A stretch of 64,000 nucleotides of DNA, taken from Microbacterium memoriense (lineage in GTDB: Bacteria; Actinomycetota; Actinomycetes; Actinomycetales; Microbacteriaceae). The notes below the pieces were generated by a model. That model ran no database searches. It saw nothing but the letters and a program-made list of their open reading frames with translations, and was not told the DNA's origin. Location of the stretch: positions 1 through 64,000 of the forward strand of contig NZ_JAODOR010000004.1 in NCBI RefSeq assembly GCF_025398275.1. The letters are read 5' to 3'. Position 1 is the first letter of the stretch. The number at the start of each line of letters is the position of its first letter. Both the position numbers and the translations under genes were made by a program. Below are positions 34,164-45,953 of the stretch, in pieces.

Positions 34164-34793
34164 ATGTCCACTGAGACCGACACCAAGGTCGTCGCCGAGG
34201 TTCGCGAGAACTTCGGCAAGGGCTTCGCCCGCCGCCTGCGCGCCGCCGGCAAGATCCCGGCCGTCATCTACGGCCACGGCACCGACCCCGTGCACGTCGC
34301 GCTGCCCGGCCACCAGATCGCCCTGCTGATCCGCCGTGCCAACGTCGTGCTCGAGCTCGATGTCGAGGGCAAGCAGCAGCTCACCCTGGTCAAGGACGTC
34401 CAGAAGGACCCCGTACACCAGATCATCGAGCACATCGACCTCCTCGTCGTGAAGAAGGGCGAGAAGGTCCAGGTCGACATTCACGTCGTCGTCATCGGTG
34501 AGCCGGCCGCCGGTACCGTCCTCAACCTCGACAACACCACGGTGTCCCTCGAGGTCGAGGCCACGCACATCCCGCAGAGCGTCGAGGTCAACGTCGAGGG
34601 CCTCGAGGACGGCGCACGCATCACCGCCGCCGACCTCACGCTCCCCAAGGGCGCCGCGCTCATCACCGACCCTGAGACGCTCATCGTCGCGGTCGGCGTG
34701 CCGTCGAACACTGCCGCTGACGAGATCGAGGCTGCCGACGAGGCCGCCGCCGAGGAGCAGTCGGGCGAAGCAGCCGTCGAGGCCGCCGAGTAA
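34164..34793 (+). CDS. rplY: 50S ribosomal protein L25 / general stress protein Ctc
   Basis: 209 aa, two-domain (TL5/CTC-type) L25. The N-terminal 5S-rRNA-binding domain has [24 protein letters not shown]; the C-terminal beta domain spans residues ~95-185; the acidic Ala/Glu-rich tail (from ~190) is typical of actinobacteria. AAGGAG ribosome site 7 nt upstream. It precedes pth, the normal actinobacterial pairing, with a hairpin in between. Confidence 0.95.
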   Translation: MSTETDTKVVAEVRENFGKGFARRLRAAGKIPAVIYGHGTDPVHVALPGHQIALLIRRANVVLELDVEGKQQLTLVKDVQKDPVHQIIEHIDLLVVKKGEKVQVDIHVVVIGEPAAGTVLNLDNTTVSLEVEATHIPQSVEVNVEGLEDGARITAADLTLPKGAALITDPETLIVAVGVPSNTAADEIEAADEAAAEEQSGEAAVEAAE

Positions 34794-34808
34794 GGACGAT
34801 CCACGCGC

Positions 34809-34846
34809 GAAGCCCGTCCCCACCGACACTGGTGCGGGCGGGCTTC
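34809..34846 (+). terminator. Terminator/attenuator hairpin between rplY and pth
   Basis: 16-bp stem (GAAGCCCG...CACC / GGTG...CGGGCTTC) with a 6-nt loop and about two mismatches, followed by TCGTCG. Strong stem but poor U-tract, so it may attenuate rather than fully separate rplY from pth. Confidence 0.65.
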
Positions 34847-34863
34847 GTCGTCGAGAGGGAGAC

Positions 34864-35448
34864 ATGGCAGACACGTGGCTGGTCGTGGGGCTGGGAAATC
34901 CAGGCCCCCGATACGAGTCGACCCGTCACAACGTCGGACAGATGGTGATTGATGAGCTGGCGGCCCGGCGCAGCGAGACGTTGCGCGCGCACAAGGCCCA
35001 GGCCCACGTCGCCGAGACGTGGTTGCGTCCGGGCGGGGCCAAGCTCGTGCTCGCCAAGCCCAACTCGTTCATGAACGTGTCGGGCGGCCCGGTGTCCGCA
35101 CTCGCGCAGTTCTACAGTGTCCCGGCGGAGCGCGTGATCGTCGTGCACGATGAACTCGACATCCCGTTCGACGCGATCAAACTGAAGGTCGGCGGCGGGC
35201 ACGGCGGGCACAACGGCGTTCGCGACGTCGCGAAGGCGCTGGGTACTCCGGAGTTCGCCCGCGTCCGTGTCGGCGTGGGCCGTCCGCCGGGACGCCAGGA
35301 TCCGGCCGACTGGGTCCTCGATCCGTTCGGCACCGCCGAGCGCAAGGAGCTGCCGCTTCTTCTCGCCGAGGCGGCGGATGCGGTGGAACTCGTCGTCGGC
35401 GAGGGCCTTCTCTCGGCGCAGCAGCGCTTTCACGCGCCGCGGCCGTAA
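34864..35448 (+). CDS. pth: Peptidyl-tRNA hydrolase
   Basis: 194 aa. Releases tRNA from prematurely dropped peptidyl-tRNA. All catalytic residues are visible: Asn in [10 protein letters not shown], His in TRHNVGQM, Asn in SFMNVSGG, Asp in [10 protein letters not shown], Asn in [17 protein letters not shown] ribosome site. Length and order are canonical. Confidence 0.96.
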   Translation: MADTWLVVGLGNPGPRYESTRHNVGQMVIDELAARRSETLRAHKAQAHVAETWLRPGGAKLVLAKPNSFMNVSGGPVSALAQFYSVPAERVIVVHDELDIPFDAIKLKVGGGHGGHNGVRDVAKALGTPEFARVRVGVGRPPGRQDPADWVLDPFGTAERKELPLLLAEAADAVELVVGEGLLSAQQRFHAPRP

Positions 35449-35452
35449 GGGT

Positions 35453-35935
35453 TCAGGCGGCGCCGGTGCCGATGCCGGTGATGACGGCGACGCCGACGAT
35501 GACAGCGAACAGCACCGGGCCGAGGGCGGCGAGGATGACCGCGGCGATGCCCGGACCCCGTCCGCGCCGTGAGGCGATCGCGACGATGCCCTGCACGAGC
35601 GCCCAGATTCCGAGGGCCGTGCCCGCCCAGAATCCGATTTCAGCCCACAGCACGAGCCCGCGCACCGGGCTGAGCACGCCGAGCAACTGCGCGTTGGACA
35701 GATTCTCCAGACCCTCGGGAGAGAGGGCGAGTGCATCGGTCATCGCGCCGACGGCGGCCGGGAAGGCCGTGACGGCGCTCAGGATGCTGGCTCCCGCCAC
35801 GGCGAGGACGGCGATGACCAGCGCGATCGACCCGAGTCGCGACGAGCGCTCCCTCACGTCGGGCGCGGCCATCGGTGCCGGGAAGACCGGGTACGCGCGC
35901 GGTGTGTTCGGCTGCGCAGGGGGGTTCTCGCTCAC
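35453..35935 (-). CDS. Membrane protein of unknown function
   Basis: 160 aa. N-terminal Pro-rich cytosolic stretch (~30 residues, APMAAPDVRERSS) followed by about three TM helices (~34-57, ~92-118, ~125-155). No recognised domain; DUF4190-like small membrane proteins have a similar layout. Convergent to pth (4 bp apart) and 68 bp divergent from mfd. Confidence 0.75.
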   Translation of the reverse strand: MSENPPAQPNTPRAYPVFPAPMAAPDVRERSSRLGSIALVIAVLAVAGASILSAVTAFPAAVGAMTDALALSPEGLENLSNAQLLGVLSPVRGLVLWAEIGFWAGTALGIWALVQGIVAIASRRGRGPGIAAVILAALGPVLFAVIVGVAVITGIGTGAA

Positions 35936-36003
35936 GGCCCCATCCTAGGCACGGCCGAGAGCGGCACCGGAGCGTGTCGGTGGGACGTGCGTAGACTCAT
36001 CCG

Positions 36004-39000
36004 GTGACAGTTTCCGGGATCGTGCGCGCCCTCGTGCAGGCAGAATCGTTCCAGAACGCGCATGCCGCGGCCCTCACCGACGCCGACTTCTCGGTCGTTG
36101 CTGGGCTCGACGCTCCCGTTCTGGCCGCATTGCTCGAGCGCCGCGTTGCGGCCGGACACCCGGCCGTCCTCCTCGCGATCGCCCCGACCGGTCGGCGCGC
36201 GGAGAGCCTCGGTGATGCGCTGTCCGCTCTCGTCCCGACGGCCTCCGTCGTGCACTTCCCCGCGTGGGAAACGCTCCCGCACGAACGGCTGAGTCCCAGT
36301 GCCGAAACGGTCGGGCGGCGACTGGAAGTGCTTCGCCTGCTCGCCGAGTTCTCGGGCGATGCCCCCCTGATCGTGACGGCATCCATCCGCAGCGCCTTGC
36401 AGCCGGTCGCGGCCGGTCTGACCGCCGCCGGCGTGCTCGAGCTGCGGACCGGGAGCCGGGGCACCGAGCTCGACACGGTCGTGCGACGCCTCGTCGAGCT
36501 CGCCTATCTGCGCGTGGACATGGTGTCGCGCCGCGGAGAGTTCGCCGTCCGCGGCGGCATCATGGATGTCTTCCCGCCCGCCGCCGAGCATCCTTATCGT
36601 GTCGAGTTCTTCGGCGACGAAGTCGAGCAGATCCGCGCGTTCTCGGTCGCCGATCAACGCTCCCTCCCGGGAGAAATCGACCATGTGACACTTCTCCCGA
36701 GTCGCGAGCTCCTGCTCACGCCGGAGGTGCGCGCGCGCGCCGCCGACCTGATGCCGCGGTTCCCGGGGCTGCGCACGATGCTCGAGAAGATGAGCGCCGG
36801 CATCCCGGTGGAGGGGATGGAGTCGCTCCTGCCGGCGGTCGCCGATGCGGTCGTCCCGCTCGTGGACTACTTCCCGCGTGGGACCGCGGCCGCGGTCGTC
36901 GACCCCGAGCGGTCGGTCACGCGTGCGATCACCCTCGGTGAGACGAATCGTGAGTTCCTCGAGGCGGCGTGGAGCGCCGCGACGGCCGGTGCCGACATGC
37001 CGGTCGACCTCGGGTCGGGTGACTTCCTCACGTTGCCCGAGCTGCATGCGGCCACGGGCGAGCGCGGCGGCCGGTGGTGGACGCTCAGCACGTTCGATTC
37101 CGGTGCGGCGGATGCCGCGGCCGAAGGCCTCATCGAAAGCTCGGTCGTGCGTATCCCGGCGATACCCGTGCCGTCGTTCCACGGCAATGTCGAGGGCGCG
37201 ACCGCCCACGTCGGCGAACTCATCGCCGACGGATGGCGGGTGATCGTGGCGGCGTCGGGTGTCGGCCTCGTCGACCGTGCGCGGGATGTCCTGGCCGAGC
37301 GCGGGATCACCGCGCGTGCGACCGATCGCCTCGACGCGGCCCCCGAGCCGGGCGTCGCCGTCTGCGTCGTGGCGAATCTGGAGAGCGGCTTCGAGCTCCT
37401 GGATGCGCGTCTGGCGGTGCTGACGGAGAGCGAGTTCTACGGCCGGACGATCGGCGCTGACGGCCGGGTCGTCAAGAAGCTCGCGTCCCGTCGTCGGAAT
37501 GTCGTCGACCCGCTGCAGCTGAAGACCGGGGACGTCGTCGTCCACGCGACGCACGGCATCGGTCGCTTCGTCGAGCTCGTTCAGCGCGAAGTCTCCACCG
37601 GCGGTCGCAACGCGGTCAAGACCACCCGCGAGTACCTCGTGCTCGAGTATGCGCCGTCCAAGCGCGGACATCCCGGCGACAAGCTCTTCGTGCCCACCGA
37701 CCAGCTCGACCTGTTGAGCAAGTACGTCGGGGGCGAGGCGCCCGTGCTCTCCAAGATGGGCGGAAGCGACTGGGCAGCCGCGAAGGGCAAGGCCCGTAAG
37801 GCCGTGCGCGACATCGCAGTCGAGCTCGTCAAGCTCTACTCCGCGCGCATGTCGGCGAAGGGCTACGCTTTCGGGCCCGACACCCCGTGGCAGCGCGAGC
37901 TGGAAGAAGCGTTCCCATTCGCCGAGACGCTCGACCAGTTGCAGACGATCGATGAGATCAAAGCCGACATGGAGAAGCCGATCCCGATGGACCGCTTGCT
38001 GTCCGGCGACGTCGGGTTCGGTAAGACCGAGGTCGCTGTGCGCGCGGCGTTCAAAGCGATCCAGGAGGGAAAGCAGGTCGCGATGCTCGTCCCGACGACC
38101 CTGCTCGTCAAACAGCACCTCGAGACGTTCCAAGAGCGCTTCGCCGGGTTCCCGGTTCAGGTGCGTGCGCTCTCCCGCTTCCAGAGCGACAAAGAGGCGC
38201 GCGACACGCTCGCCGGGCTCCTCGACGGCAAAGTCGACATGGTGATCGGGACGCACCGCATCCTCACCGACACCATCGTCTTCAAGGACCTCGGCCTGAT
38301 GATCATCGACGAGGAGCAGCGCTTCGGTGTCGAACACAAAGATGCGCTGAAGAAAATGAAGACCAATGTCGACATCCTCGCGATGAGTGCGACACCGATT
38401 CCGCGGACGCTCGAGATGGCGGTCACCGGCATCCGCGAGATGTCGACCCTCGCGACCCCGCCCGAGGACCGGCATCCGATCCTCACGTATGTCGGACCTC
38501 GCAGCGACAAGCAGATCGCCGCCGCGATTCGTCGGGAACTCCTGCGTGAAGGTCAGATCTTCTTCGTCCACAACCGCGTGCAATCCATTCAACGCGTGGC
38601 CGCGCAGCTGGCCGAGCTCGTCCCTGAGGCCCGCGTTGCTGTCGCGCACGGCCAGATGGGGGAGCACGCCCTGGAAGAAGTCGTCGACGGCTTCTGGGAG
38701 CGCAAGTTCGATGTCTTGGTCTCGACGACGATCATCGAAACGGGCCTGGACATCTCCAACGCCAACACGATCATCATCGACCGCGCCGACAAGTACGGAC
38801 TGAGTCAGCTGCACCAGCTGCGCGGTCGTGTCGGTCGAGGTCGGGAGCGGGCGTACGCCTACTTCCTCTACGACGAGATGAAGCCGCTGTCGGAAACGGC
38901 TGCCGATCGTCTGGAGACGATCGCGGTCAACAACGACCTGGGGTCGGGCATGCAGGTCGCGCTGAAGGACCTCGAGATCCGCGGCGCCGGCAACCTCCTC

Positions 39001-39594
39001 GGAGCCGAGCAGGCCGGTCACATCGCCGGCGTCGGGTTCGACCTGTACCTGCGGATGATCGGTGAGGCCGTCGCGACGTTCCGTGGCGAAGACGTCGAAG
39101 GCCCGGCCGAACTCCGCCTCGAATTGCCGGTGGATGCCCGCATTCCGGACGCCTACATCGACAGCGAACGCCTGCGGCTCGAGGCCTACCAGAAGCTGTC
39201 GGCCGCGGCATCCGCGACCGCCAAGGACGACGCACTCGACCTCGTCGCGGAAGAGCTCACCGACCGCTACGGCACACCGCCGGTGGAGGTGGAGGGGCTG
39301 TTCGCGATCGCGCGTCTGCGCCGACGCGCGGCACTGTCCGGCCTCTCGGATGTCGTCGCGATGGGGCCGAATCTGCGCGTCGTCCCGGCTCCGACGGCCG
39401 ACTCGCTGCGCGTGCGCCTCCAGCGGCTGTACCCGAAGTCGAAGGTGCTCGCGGGCGGCGAAGCCATGATCGTGCCGCTGCCGTCGGCGGGTGGCGAACG
39501 TCTCGCCGACGCCGACCTCATCGCGTGGGTGCGGCAGTTGCTCGACCAGCTCTTCCCGCTGCCGGTCGCCGCCGACGCCGACAAGCTCGGCTGA
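36004..39594 (+). CDS. mfd: Transcription-repair coupling factor
   Basis: 1196 aa. Displaces stalled RNA polymerase and recruits UvrA. Order: UvrB-like N-terminal domains (residues 1-~340), RNA polymerase-interaction domain (LKTGDVVVHATHGIGRFVEL at ~500), helicase with Walker A SGDVGFGKTEVAV (~667) and DEEQRFG (~768), the RecG-like TRG segment with QLHQLRGRVGRGRE (~935-950), and the C-terminal D7 domain. GTG start 6 nt after TAGACT (35992-35997). The stop codon abuts the stop of the convergent permease. Confidence 0.96.
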   Translation: MTVSGIVRALVQAESFQNAHAAALTDADFSVVAGLDAPVLAALLERRVAAGHPAVLLAIAPTGRRAESLGDALSALVPTASVVHFPAWETLPHERLSPSAETVGRRLEVLRLLAEFSGDAPLIVTASIRSALQPVAAGLTAAGVLELRTGSRGTELDTVVRRLVELAYLRVDMVSRRGEFAVRGGIMDVFPPAAEHPYRVEFFGDEVEQIRAFSVADQRSLPGEIDHVTLLPSRELLLTPEVRARAADLMPRFPGLRTMLEKMSAGIPVEGMESLLPAVADAVVPLVDYFPRGTAAAVVDPERSVTRAITLGETNREFLEAAWSAATAGADMPVDLGSGDFLTLPELHAATGERGGRWWTLSTFDSGAADAAAEGLIESSVVRIPAIPVPSFHGNVEGATAHVGELIADGWRVIVAASGVGLVDRARDVLAERGITARATDRLDAAPEPGVAVCVVANLESGFELLDARLAVLTESEFYGRTIGADGRVVKKLASRRRNVVDPLQLKTGDVVVHATHGIGRFVELVQREVSTGGRNAVKTTREYLVLEYAPSKRGHPGDKLFVPTDQLDLLSKYVGGEAPVLSKMGGSDWAAAKGKARKAVRDIAVELVKLYSARMSAKGYAFGPDTPWQRELEEAFPFAETLDQLQTIDEIKADMEKPIPMDRLLSGDVGFGKTEVAVRAAFKAIQEGKQVAMLVPTTLLVKQHLETFQERFAGFPVQVRALSRFQSDKEARDTLAGLLDGKVDMVIGTHRILTDTIVFKDLGLMIIDEEQRFGVEHKDALKKMKTNVDILAMSATPIPRTLEMAVTGIREMSTLATPPEDRHPILTYVGPRSDKQIAAAIRRELLREGQIFFVHNRVQSIQRVAAQLAELVPEARVAVAHGQMGEHALEEVVDGFWERKFDVLVSTTIIETGLDISNANTIIIDRADKYGLSQLHQLRGRVGRGRERAYAYFLYDEMKPLSETAADRLETIAVNNDLGSGMQVALKDLEIRGAGNLLGAEQAGHIAGVGFDLYLRMIGEAVATFRGEDVEGPAELRLELPVDARIPDAYIDSERLRLEAYQKLSAAASATAKDDALDLVAEELTDRYGTPPVEVEGLFAIARLRRRAALSGLSDVVAMGPNLRVVPAPTADSLRVRLQRLYPKSKVLAGGEAMIVPLPSAGGERLADADLIAWVRQLLDQLFPLPVAADADKLG

Positions 39595-41022
39595 TCAGAC
39601 CGTGATCGTGCCGTTGCTGAGCATCACGACAGCGGCGATCGCCCCCGCCAGCGCGGCGGCGAAGATCACCCATTCGCCGGCCGTGAAGACGCGGGCGGCG
39701 GCCGCGCGACGAGCCAGCGCGAACAGGGCGGTTCCCGGGACGAGGATCAGCATCGCCAGCAGCACATACTCGCCGCCCGCGGCATAGAGCAGGAACGCGG
39801 TGTAGAGGGTCGCGAGCGCGGCCACGATCACCGCGCCGATCGCCCGGCGACCCGAGGCCGCGCGCGCATCGCGGAACGCGACGCGGAGCCCGAAGCCGGC
39901 CGTGAGGAAGTAGGGGATGAGCGCGAGCGCGCTCGTGAGGTTCAGGGCGACGTCGAATGCGTTGTTCGCGAACAGCACGACCACCATGAGGACTTGGACG
40001 AGCACGGTCGACATCGTGAGGGCCCCGACCGGCACGTCCTTCGCGTTCGTGCGGGCGAACACCGCCGGCAGGTCGCCGTCGCGCGCCGCGACGAGCAGCA
40101 CCTCGGCGGCCATGAGCGTCCAGGACAGGTATGCCCCGAGCACGGCGATGATGAGCGAGACCCCGACGAACACGGCGCCCCACGGCCCGACGACCTCGGC
40201 GAGCACGCCCGCGATCGACGGTTGCGGAAGAGCCGCGATCTCCTCGCGCGGCAGGATGCCGAAGGACACGATCGTCACGGATACGAAGATCGCGAGCACA
40301 CTGAGGTAGCCGAGCACCGTCGCGCGGCCGATGTCGCGGCGGCCGCGCGCGTGCCGAGAGTAGGCGCTGGCGCCCTCGATGCCGATGAACGCGAACACCG
40401 TGACGAGGAGCGTTCCGCGTACCTGGTCGAACAGCGGAATCGTCGCGTCACCGGTGAGGTTGTCCGCGAAGACCGCGGGATCCAGGGCGAACACGCATAA
40501 GAAGATGAAGACGACGATCGGCAGCACCTTCGCGACGCTGACGATCCGGTTGACGGCGGCGGCCTCGCGTGTGCCGCGGCGCACCAGGAGGAAGAAGACC
40601 CAGAGACCCATGGAGGACACGGCCACGGCGAGCGGGGTGTCGCCTTCGCCCAGTGTCGGGGCGATCGCCCCGACCGTCGACATGATGAAGACCCAGTAGA
40701 AGACGTTGCCCGCGCACGCGCTCGCCCAGTACCCGAACGCGGAGAGGAAACCCAGATAGCGACCGAAGCCGGCGCGTGCGTACGAGTAGACCCCGGCATC
40801 CAGGTCGGGACGCCGCAGCGCGAGGCGCTGGAAGACGAGCGCCAGCAGGAACATCCCGGTACCGGCGAGGGTCCACGCGATCAGCGAGCCGGCGACGCCG
40901 GTCTCCGCAGCGAATGTACCGGGGAGCGAGAAGACGCCGGCACCGATCATCGAGCCGACGACGAACGTCGACAACGTGAGGGTCGAGACCTTCGTCACCG
41001 GTGCGGTGGTCGGTGCTGCCAT
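39595..41022 (-). CDS. APC-family amino acid antiporter (ArcD/basic amino acid type)
   Basis: 475 aa, about 12-13 TM helices. TM1 carries the APC substrate motif GSMIGAGVFSLPGTFA; the segment RPDLDAGVYSYARAGFGRYLGF in TM3 and FAFIGIEGASAYSRHARGRRDIGRAT in TM6-loop are typical of arginine/ornithine and related basic-amino-acid/polyamine antiporters. Substrate not provable from sequence. Lies 24 bp downstream of the NADP-glutamate dehydrogenase stop-to-start order (gdhA upstream on the same strand), hinting at cotranscription and a link to nitrogen metabolism. Confidence 0.85.
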   Translation of the reverse strand: MAAPTTAPVTKVSTLTLSTFVVGSMIGAGVFSLPGTFAAETGVAGSLIAWTLAGTGMFLLALVFQRLALRRPDLDAGVYSYARAGFGRYLGFLSAFGYWASACAGNVFYWVFIMSTVGAIAPTLGEGDTPLAVAVSSMGLWVFFLLVRRGTREAAAVNRIVSVAKVLPIVVFIFLCVFALDPAVFADNLTGDATIPLFDQVRGTLLVTVFAFIGIEGASAYSRHARGRRDIGRATVLGYLSVLAIFVSVTIVSFGILPREEIAALPQPSIAGVLAEVVGPWGAVFVGVSLIIAVLGAYLSWTLMAAEVLLVAARDGDLPAVFARTNAKDVPVGALTMSTVLVQVLMVVVLFANNAFDVALNLTSALALIPYFLTAGFGLRVAFRDARAASGRRAIGAVIVAALATLYTAFLLYAAGGEYVLLAMLILVPGTALFALARRAAAARVFTAGEWVIFAAALAGAIAAVVMLSNGTITV

Positions 41023-41046
41023 CGGCGGAGCCTTCTGGGATGGTGT

Positions 41047-43130
<2,084 letters not shown>

Positions 43131-43138
43131 CCGTCGCG

Positions 43139-43160
43139 CCGCGAGACTCCCGTCTCACGG
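43139..43160. terminator. Hairpin between the convergent gamma-CA and ppc genes
   Basis: CCG-GAGAC / GTCTC-CGG stem with TCCC loop and one internal mismatch, in the 43-bp gap between two converging stop codons. Confidence 0.5.
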
Positions 43161-43173
43161 GTGGATGCCGGGG

Positions 43174-45846
43174 TCACCCGGTGTTCTGGAGGCCGGCGGC
43201 CACGCCGCTGACGGAGAGCAGCAGCAGGCGCTGCCACTCGGGCGGGGCGTCGGAGGCCGACTCGCCGGTGCGCAGCACGCGGAGGGCACGGAGCTGCAGT
43301 AGCGAGAGTGCATCGACGTAGGGACTGCGCATCTTGACCGCACGCTGGAGCACCGGCTTGTTGGCGAGCAGGCCCTCGCCGCCGGTGATCTTGATGACCC
43401 AGTCCTGCGTGAGGAGCATCTCGTCCATCACGAGTGTCGCCAGGTCATCGCGGTCGCCGAGATCCAGGTAACGCTGGGCGATGCGTGCGTCGGCTTTTGC
43501 CAGGCTCATCCCGACGTTGTCGATGACCGTCCGGAAGAGCGGCCACTCGGCGTAGGCGCTCCGCAGCAGGTCTTCGTCGCCGACCGCGTCGAGCGCCGTA
43601 CCGAGCCCGAACCAGCCGGCCAGGTTGATGCGGGCTTGCGACCAGGCGAACACCCACGGGATCGCGCGGAGGTCTTCGAGCGACTCGACCGAGAGTCCCC
43701 GGCGGGCGGGGCGCGACCCGAGGGCCAGCAGACCGATCTCTTCCATCGGGGTGACGGTGGCGAACCACTGTGCGAAGCCCTCGTTCTTCACGAGCGAGAA
43801 GAACCGCTCGCGCGAGGCCGTATCCATCGTCGCCGCGACGGGGGCGAAGCGTTCGGCGGCGGCACGGTTGCGCTGCTCGATCGAGGGGGCGGATGCCAGG
43901 AGCACGGCGGCCGCGACCTGGTCGATGTGGCGCATCGCGATCGCAGGATCGCCGTAGCGCGCGAAGATGACCTCGCCTTGTTCGGTCAGCTTGAAGCGGC
44001 CGTCCACCGAGTGCGGCGGCTGCGCGAGGATCGCCGAGTTGGCAGGGCCCCCGCCACGACCGAGCGCGCCGCCGCGGCCGTGGAAGAGCGTGAGGTGGAT
44101 GCCGGCATCCTGCGCCCATGCCGCGATCAACGCCTGCGCTTCGTACAGGGCGAGGTTGGCGGCGACCGGGCCGACGTCCTTCGAGGAGTCGGAATAGCCG
44201 AGCATGACCTCGAGGCGACGGTCGGTCGCGTCGAGCCGGGCGGCGAAATCGGGATGGCTGACGATCTCCGCCATGATGCCGGGGGCTGCCTGCAGATCGG
44301 CGAACGTCTCGAACAGCGGGATGACGTCGAGCACCGGCGCGGTGCCGCCCGGTCCGACGGCGAACCCGGCCAACTCGTGCACGGTCGCCAGGTCCGCGGC
44401 GGACTGCGTGAACGACACGATGTAGCGACCGGCGGCGCGCGGGCCGTACCGGCGCTGGATCTGCGCGATCGTGCGGAAGACCTCGAGGACTTCTTCGGCC
44501 TGGGTGCTGAGCGGTCCACCCGCGCGGCACTCCTCGAGGACCTTGGCGTGCACGGCGGAGTGCTGACGCACTTCGAGCTCGGCCAGGTGGAACCCGAACG
44601 TCTCGACCTGCCACATCAGCTGCTGCAGGTGCCCGTATGCCTGGCGCGGCGCGCCGGCGGCCACGAGGGAGTCCTGCACGGTGCGCAGGTCCGCCAGGAG
44701 GTCCACGGGGTCGCGGTAGGCGAGGTCGGCGTCGCGGCGTCGGGTCGCGCCGATGCGGCGTGTCAGCAGGAGCATGACGCGCTTGTGGGGCTCACCCTTC
44801 GCGCGCTTCGCGACATCGGCGGCACCGTCTTCATCCGCAGCGGCGAGACGCTGCGCGAGCGCCGTCAGGGCCTCGCTCGGGGGCGTCGTATCGGCGTCCA
44901 GCGTCAGGGTCTTCGCGATGCGATCGCCCGAGCTTTCCAGGCCCAGCAGAATGTGCTCTGCGGCGATGGATGCCGCCTTCTTCGTCACGGTCGCCGTCAC
45001 GAACGGGTTGCCGTCGCGGTCCCCGCCGACCCACGTTCCGAGGCGCACGAACGGCCGGACGACGGGTGCCCGACCACCCGCAGCTGGGCCCTGCAGCGCG
45101 TCGTCGACGCGCCGGTAGACGTGCGGGACAGCGGTGTAGAGCGTCTCGTCGAAGACGGCCATGATCGCGCGCACTTCGTCGACCGGAGTCGGCTTCTCCG
45201 CCCGCAGTGGCGCCGTGCGCCACAGCGTGTCGATCTCCTCGAGCATGCGCCGCTGCGCACGGCGCTCATCGGCGCCGCCGCGAAGAGACGCGTCGTTCTC
45301 GCCGAGGAGGGTGACGAGCCGTCGGATGCTGGTGGACACCGCGCGCCGGCGCGCTTCGGTGGGGTGGGCCGTGAAGACGGGGTGGAAGCGCATGCTCTGC
45401 AGGCGCTTGAGCGCCGTGTCATCGCCGACCTCGGCGGACAGCTGCACGAAGGCGGCCGCGACCGAGTCGGTGACATCCTCCTTCTCGGGCCGGCCGTCGC
45501 GTTCGCGCAACACGCGCACACGCTGGTGCTCCTCGGCGAGGTTCACGAGGTGGAAGTACACCGTGAAGGCGCGTGCGACTTCGTCGGCACGTTCGACCGA
45601 GAACGACTCGGCGATCGCCGCGGCGCGTTCGAATGCTTCGGGGGAGTCGTCGGTGTAGGCCGCGATGGTCGCTTGGCGGAGACGTTCGACGTCGTCGTAC
45701 AGACCGGGGGAGCCGCTTTCGCGCAGGACGCGGCCGAGCAGCGAGCCGAGCATGCGCACGTCGGCGCGCATCTGCTCGGGCAGCTCCTGCTCGGCGTCGC
45801 CGCGGCCGACGAGGTCGATGGCTTCGGTGCGGGTGAGTTCGCGCAT
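43174..45846 (-). CDS. ppc: Phosphoenolpyruvate carboxylase
   Basis: 890 aa. Anaplerotic enzyme making oxaloacetate from PEP and bicarbonate. Catalytic motifs: VFTAHPTEARRR (~residue 155, His essential), GYSDSSKDVGP (~555) and FHGRGGALGRGGGP (~595); the C-terminus QNTG is the usual closing of bacterial PEPC. TAGCGT (minus strand, 45858-45853) lies 6 nt before the ATG, so the mRNA is leaderless. Divergent from nhaA across a shared palindrome. Confidence 0.97.
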   Translation of the reverse strand: MRELTRTEAIDLVGRGDAEQELPEQMRADVRMLGSLLGRVLRESGSPGLYDDVERLRQATIAAYTDDSPEAFERAAAIAESFSVERADEVARAFTVYFHLVNLAEEHQRVRVLRERDGRPEKEDVTDSVAAAFVQLSAEVGDDTALKRLQSMRFHPVFTAHPTEARRRAVSTSIRRLVTLLGENDASLRGGADERRAQRRMLEEIDTLWRTAPLRAEKPTPVDEVRAIMAVFDETLYTAVPHVYRRVDDALQGPAAGGRAPVVRPFVRLGTWVGGDRDGNPFVTATVTKKAASIAAEHILLGLESSGDRIAKTLTLDADTTPPSEALTALAQRLAAADEDGAADVAKRAKGEPHKRVMLLLTRRIGATRRRDADLAYRDPVDLLADLRTVQDSLVAAGAPRQAYGHLQQLMWQVETFGFHLAELEVRQHSAVHAKVLEECRAGGPLSTQAEEVLEVFRTIAQIQRRYGPRAAGRYIVSFTQSAADLATVHELAGFAVGPGGTAPVLDVIPLFETFADLQAAPGIMAEIVSHPDFAARLDATDRRLEVMLGYSDSSKDVGPVAANLALYEAQALIAAWAQDAGIHLTLFHGRGGALGRGGGPANSAILAQPPHSVDGRFKLTEQGEVIFARYGDPAIAMRHIDQVAAAVLLASAPSIEQRNRAAAERFAPVAATMDTASRERFFSLVKNEGFAQWFATVTPMEEIGLLALGSRPARRGLSVESLEDLRAIPWVFAWSQARINLAGWFGLGTALDAVGDEDLLRSAYAEWPLFRTVIDNVGMSLAKADARIAQRYLDLGDRDDLATLVMDEMLLTQDWVIKITGGEGLLANKPVLQRAVKMRSPYVDALSLLQLRALRVLRTGESASDAPPEWQRLLLLSVSGVAAGLQNTG

Positions 45847-45852
45847 CCCCCC

Positions 45853-45893
45853 ACGCTAATGGGCCGGTGTTACATGCATGTCACGGGTAGAAT
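45853..45893. promoter_or_regulatory. Divergent ppc/nhaA promoters with shared palindromic operator
   Basis: The 16-bp near-palindrome GTTACATGCATGTCAC (45869-45884, one mismatched pair) lies between the ppc -10 (TAGCGT on minus, 45858-45853) and the nhaA -10 (TAGAAT, 45888-45893). Boxes GTNAC six bases apart resemble a GlnR half-array or a GntR-type operator. A bound protein would touch both promoters. Confidence 0.55.
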
Positions 45894-45953
45894 CGCTCGG
45901 GGTGTGCCGGGAAGTCTGGTCGGCGTTCGTGTCTCCGACCCCGAAAGGTGCCC

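Noticed and set aside
35932-39021. Open frame of about 1000 codons opposite mfd
   Set aside because: Same artefact; mfd on the plus strand has all motifs and codon structure.
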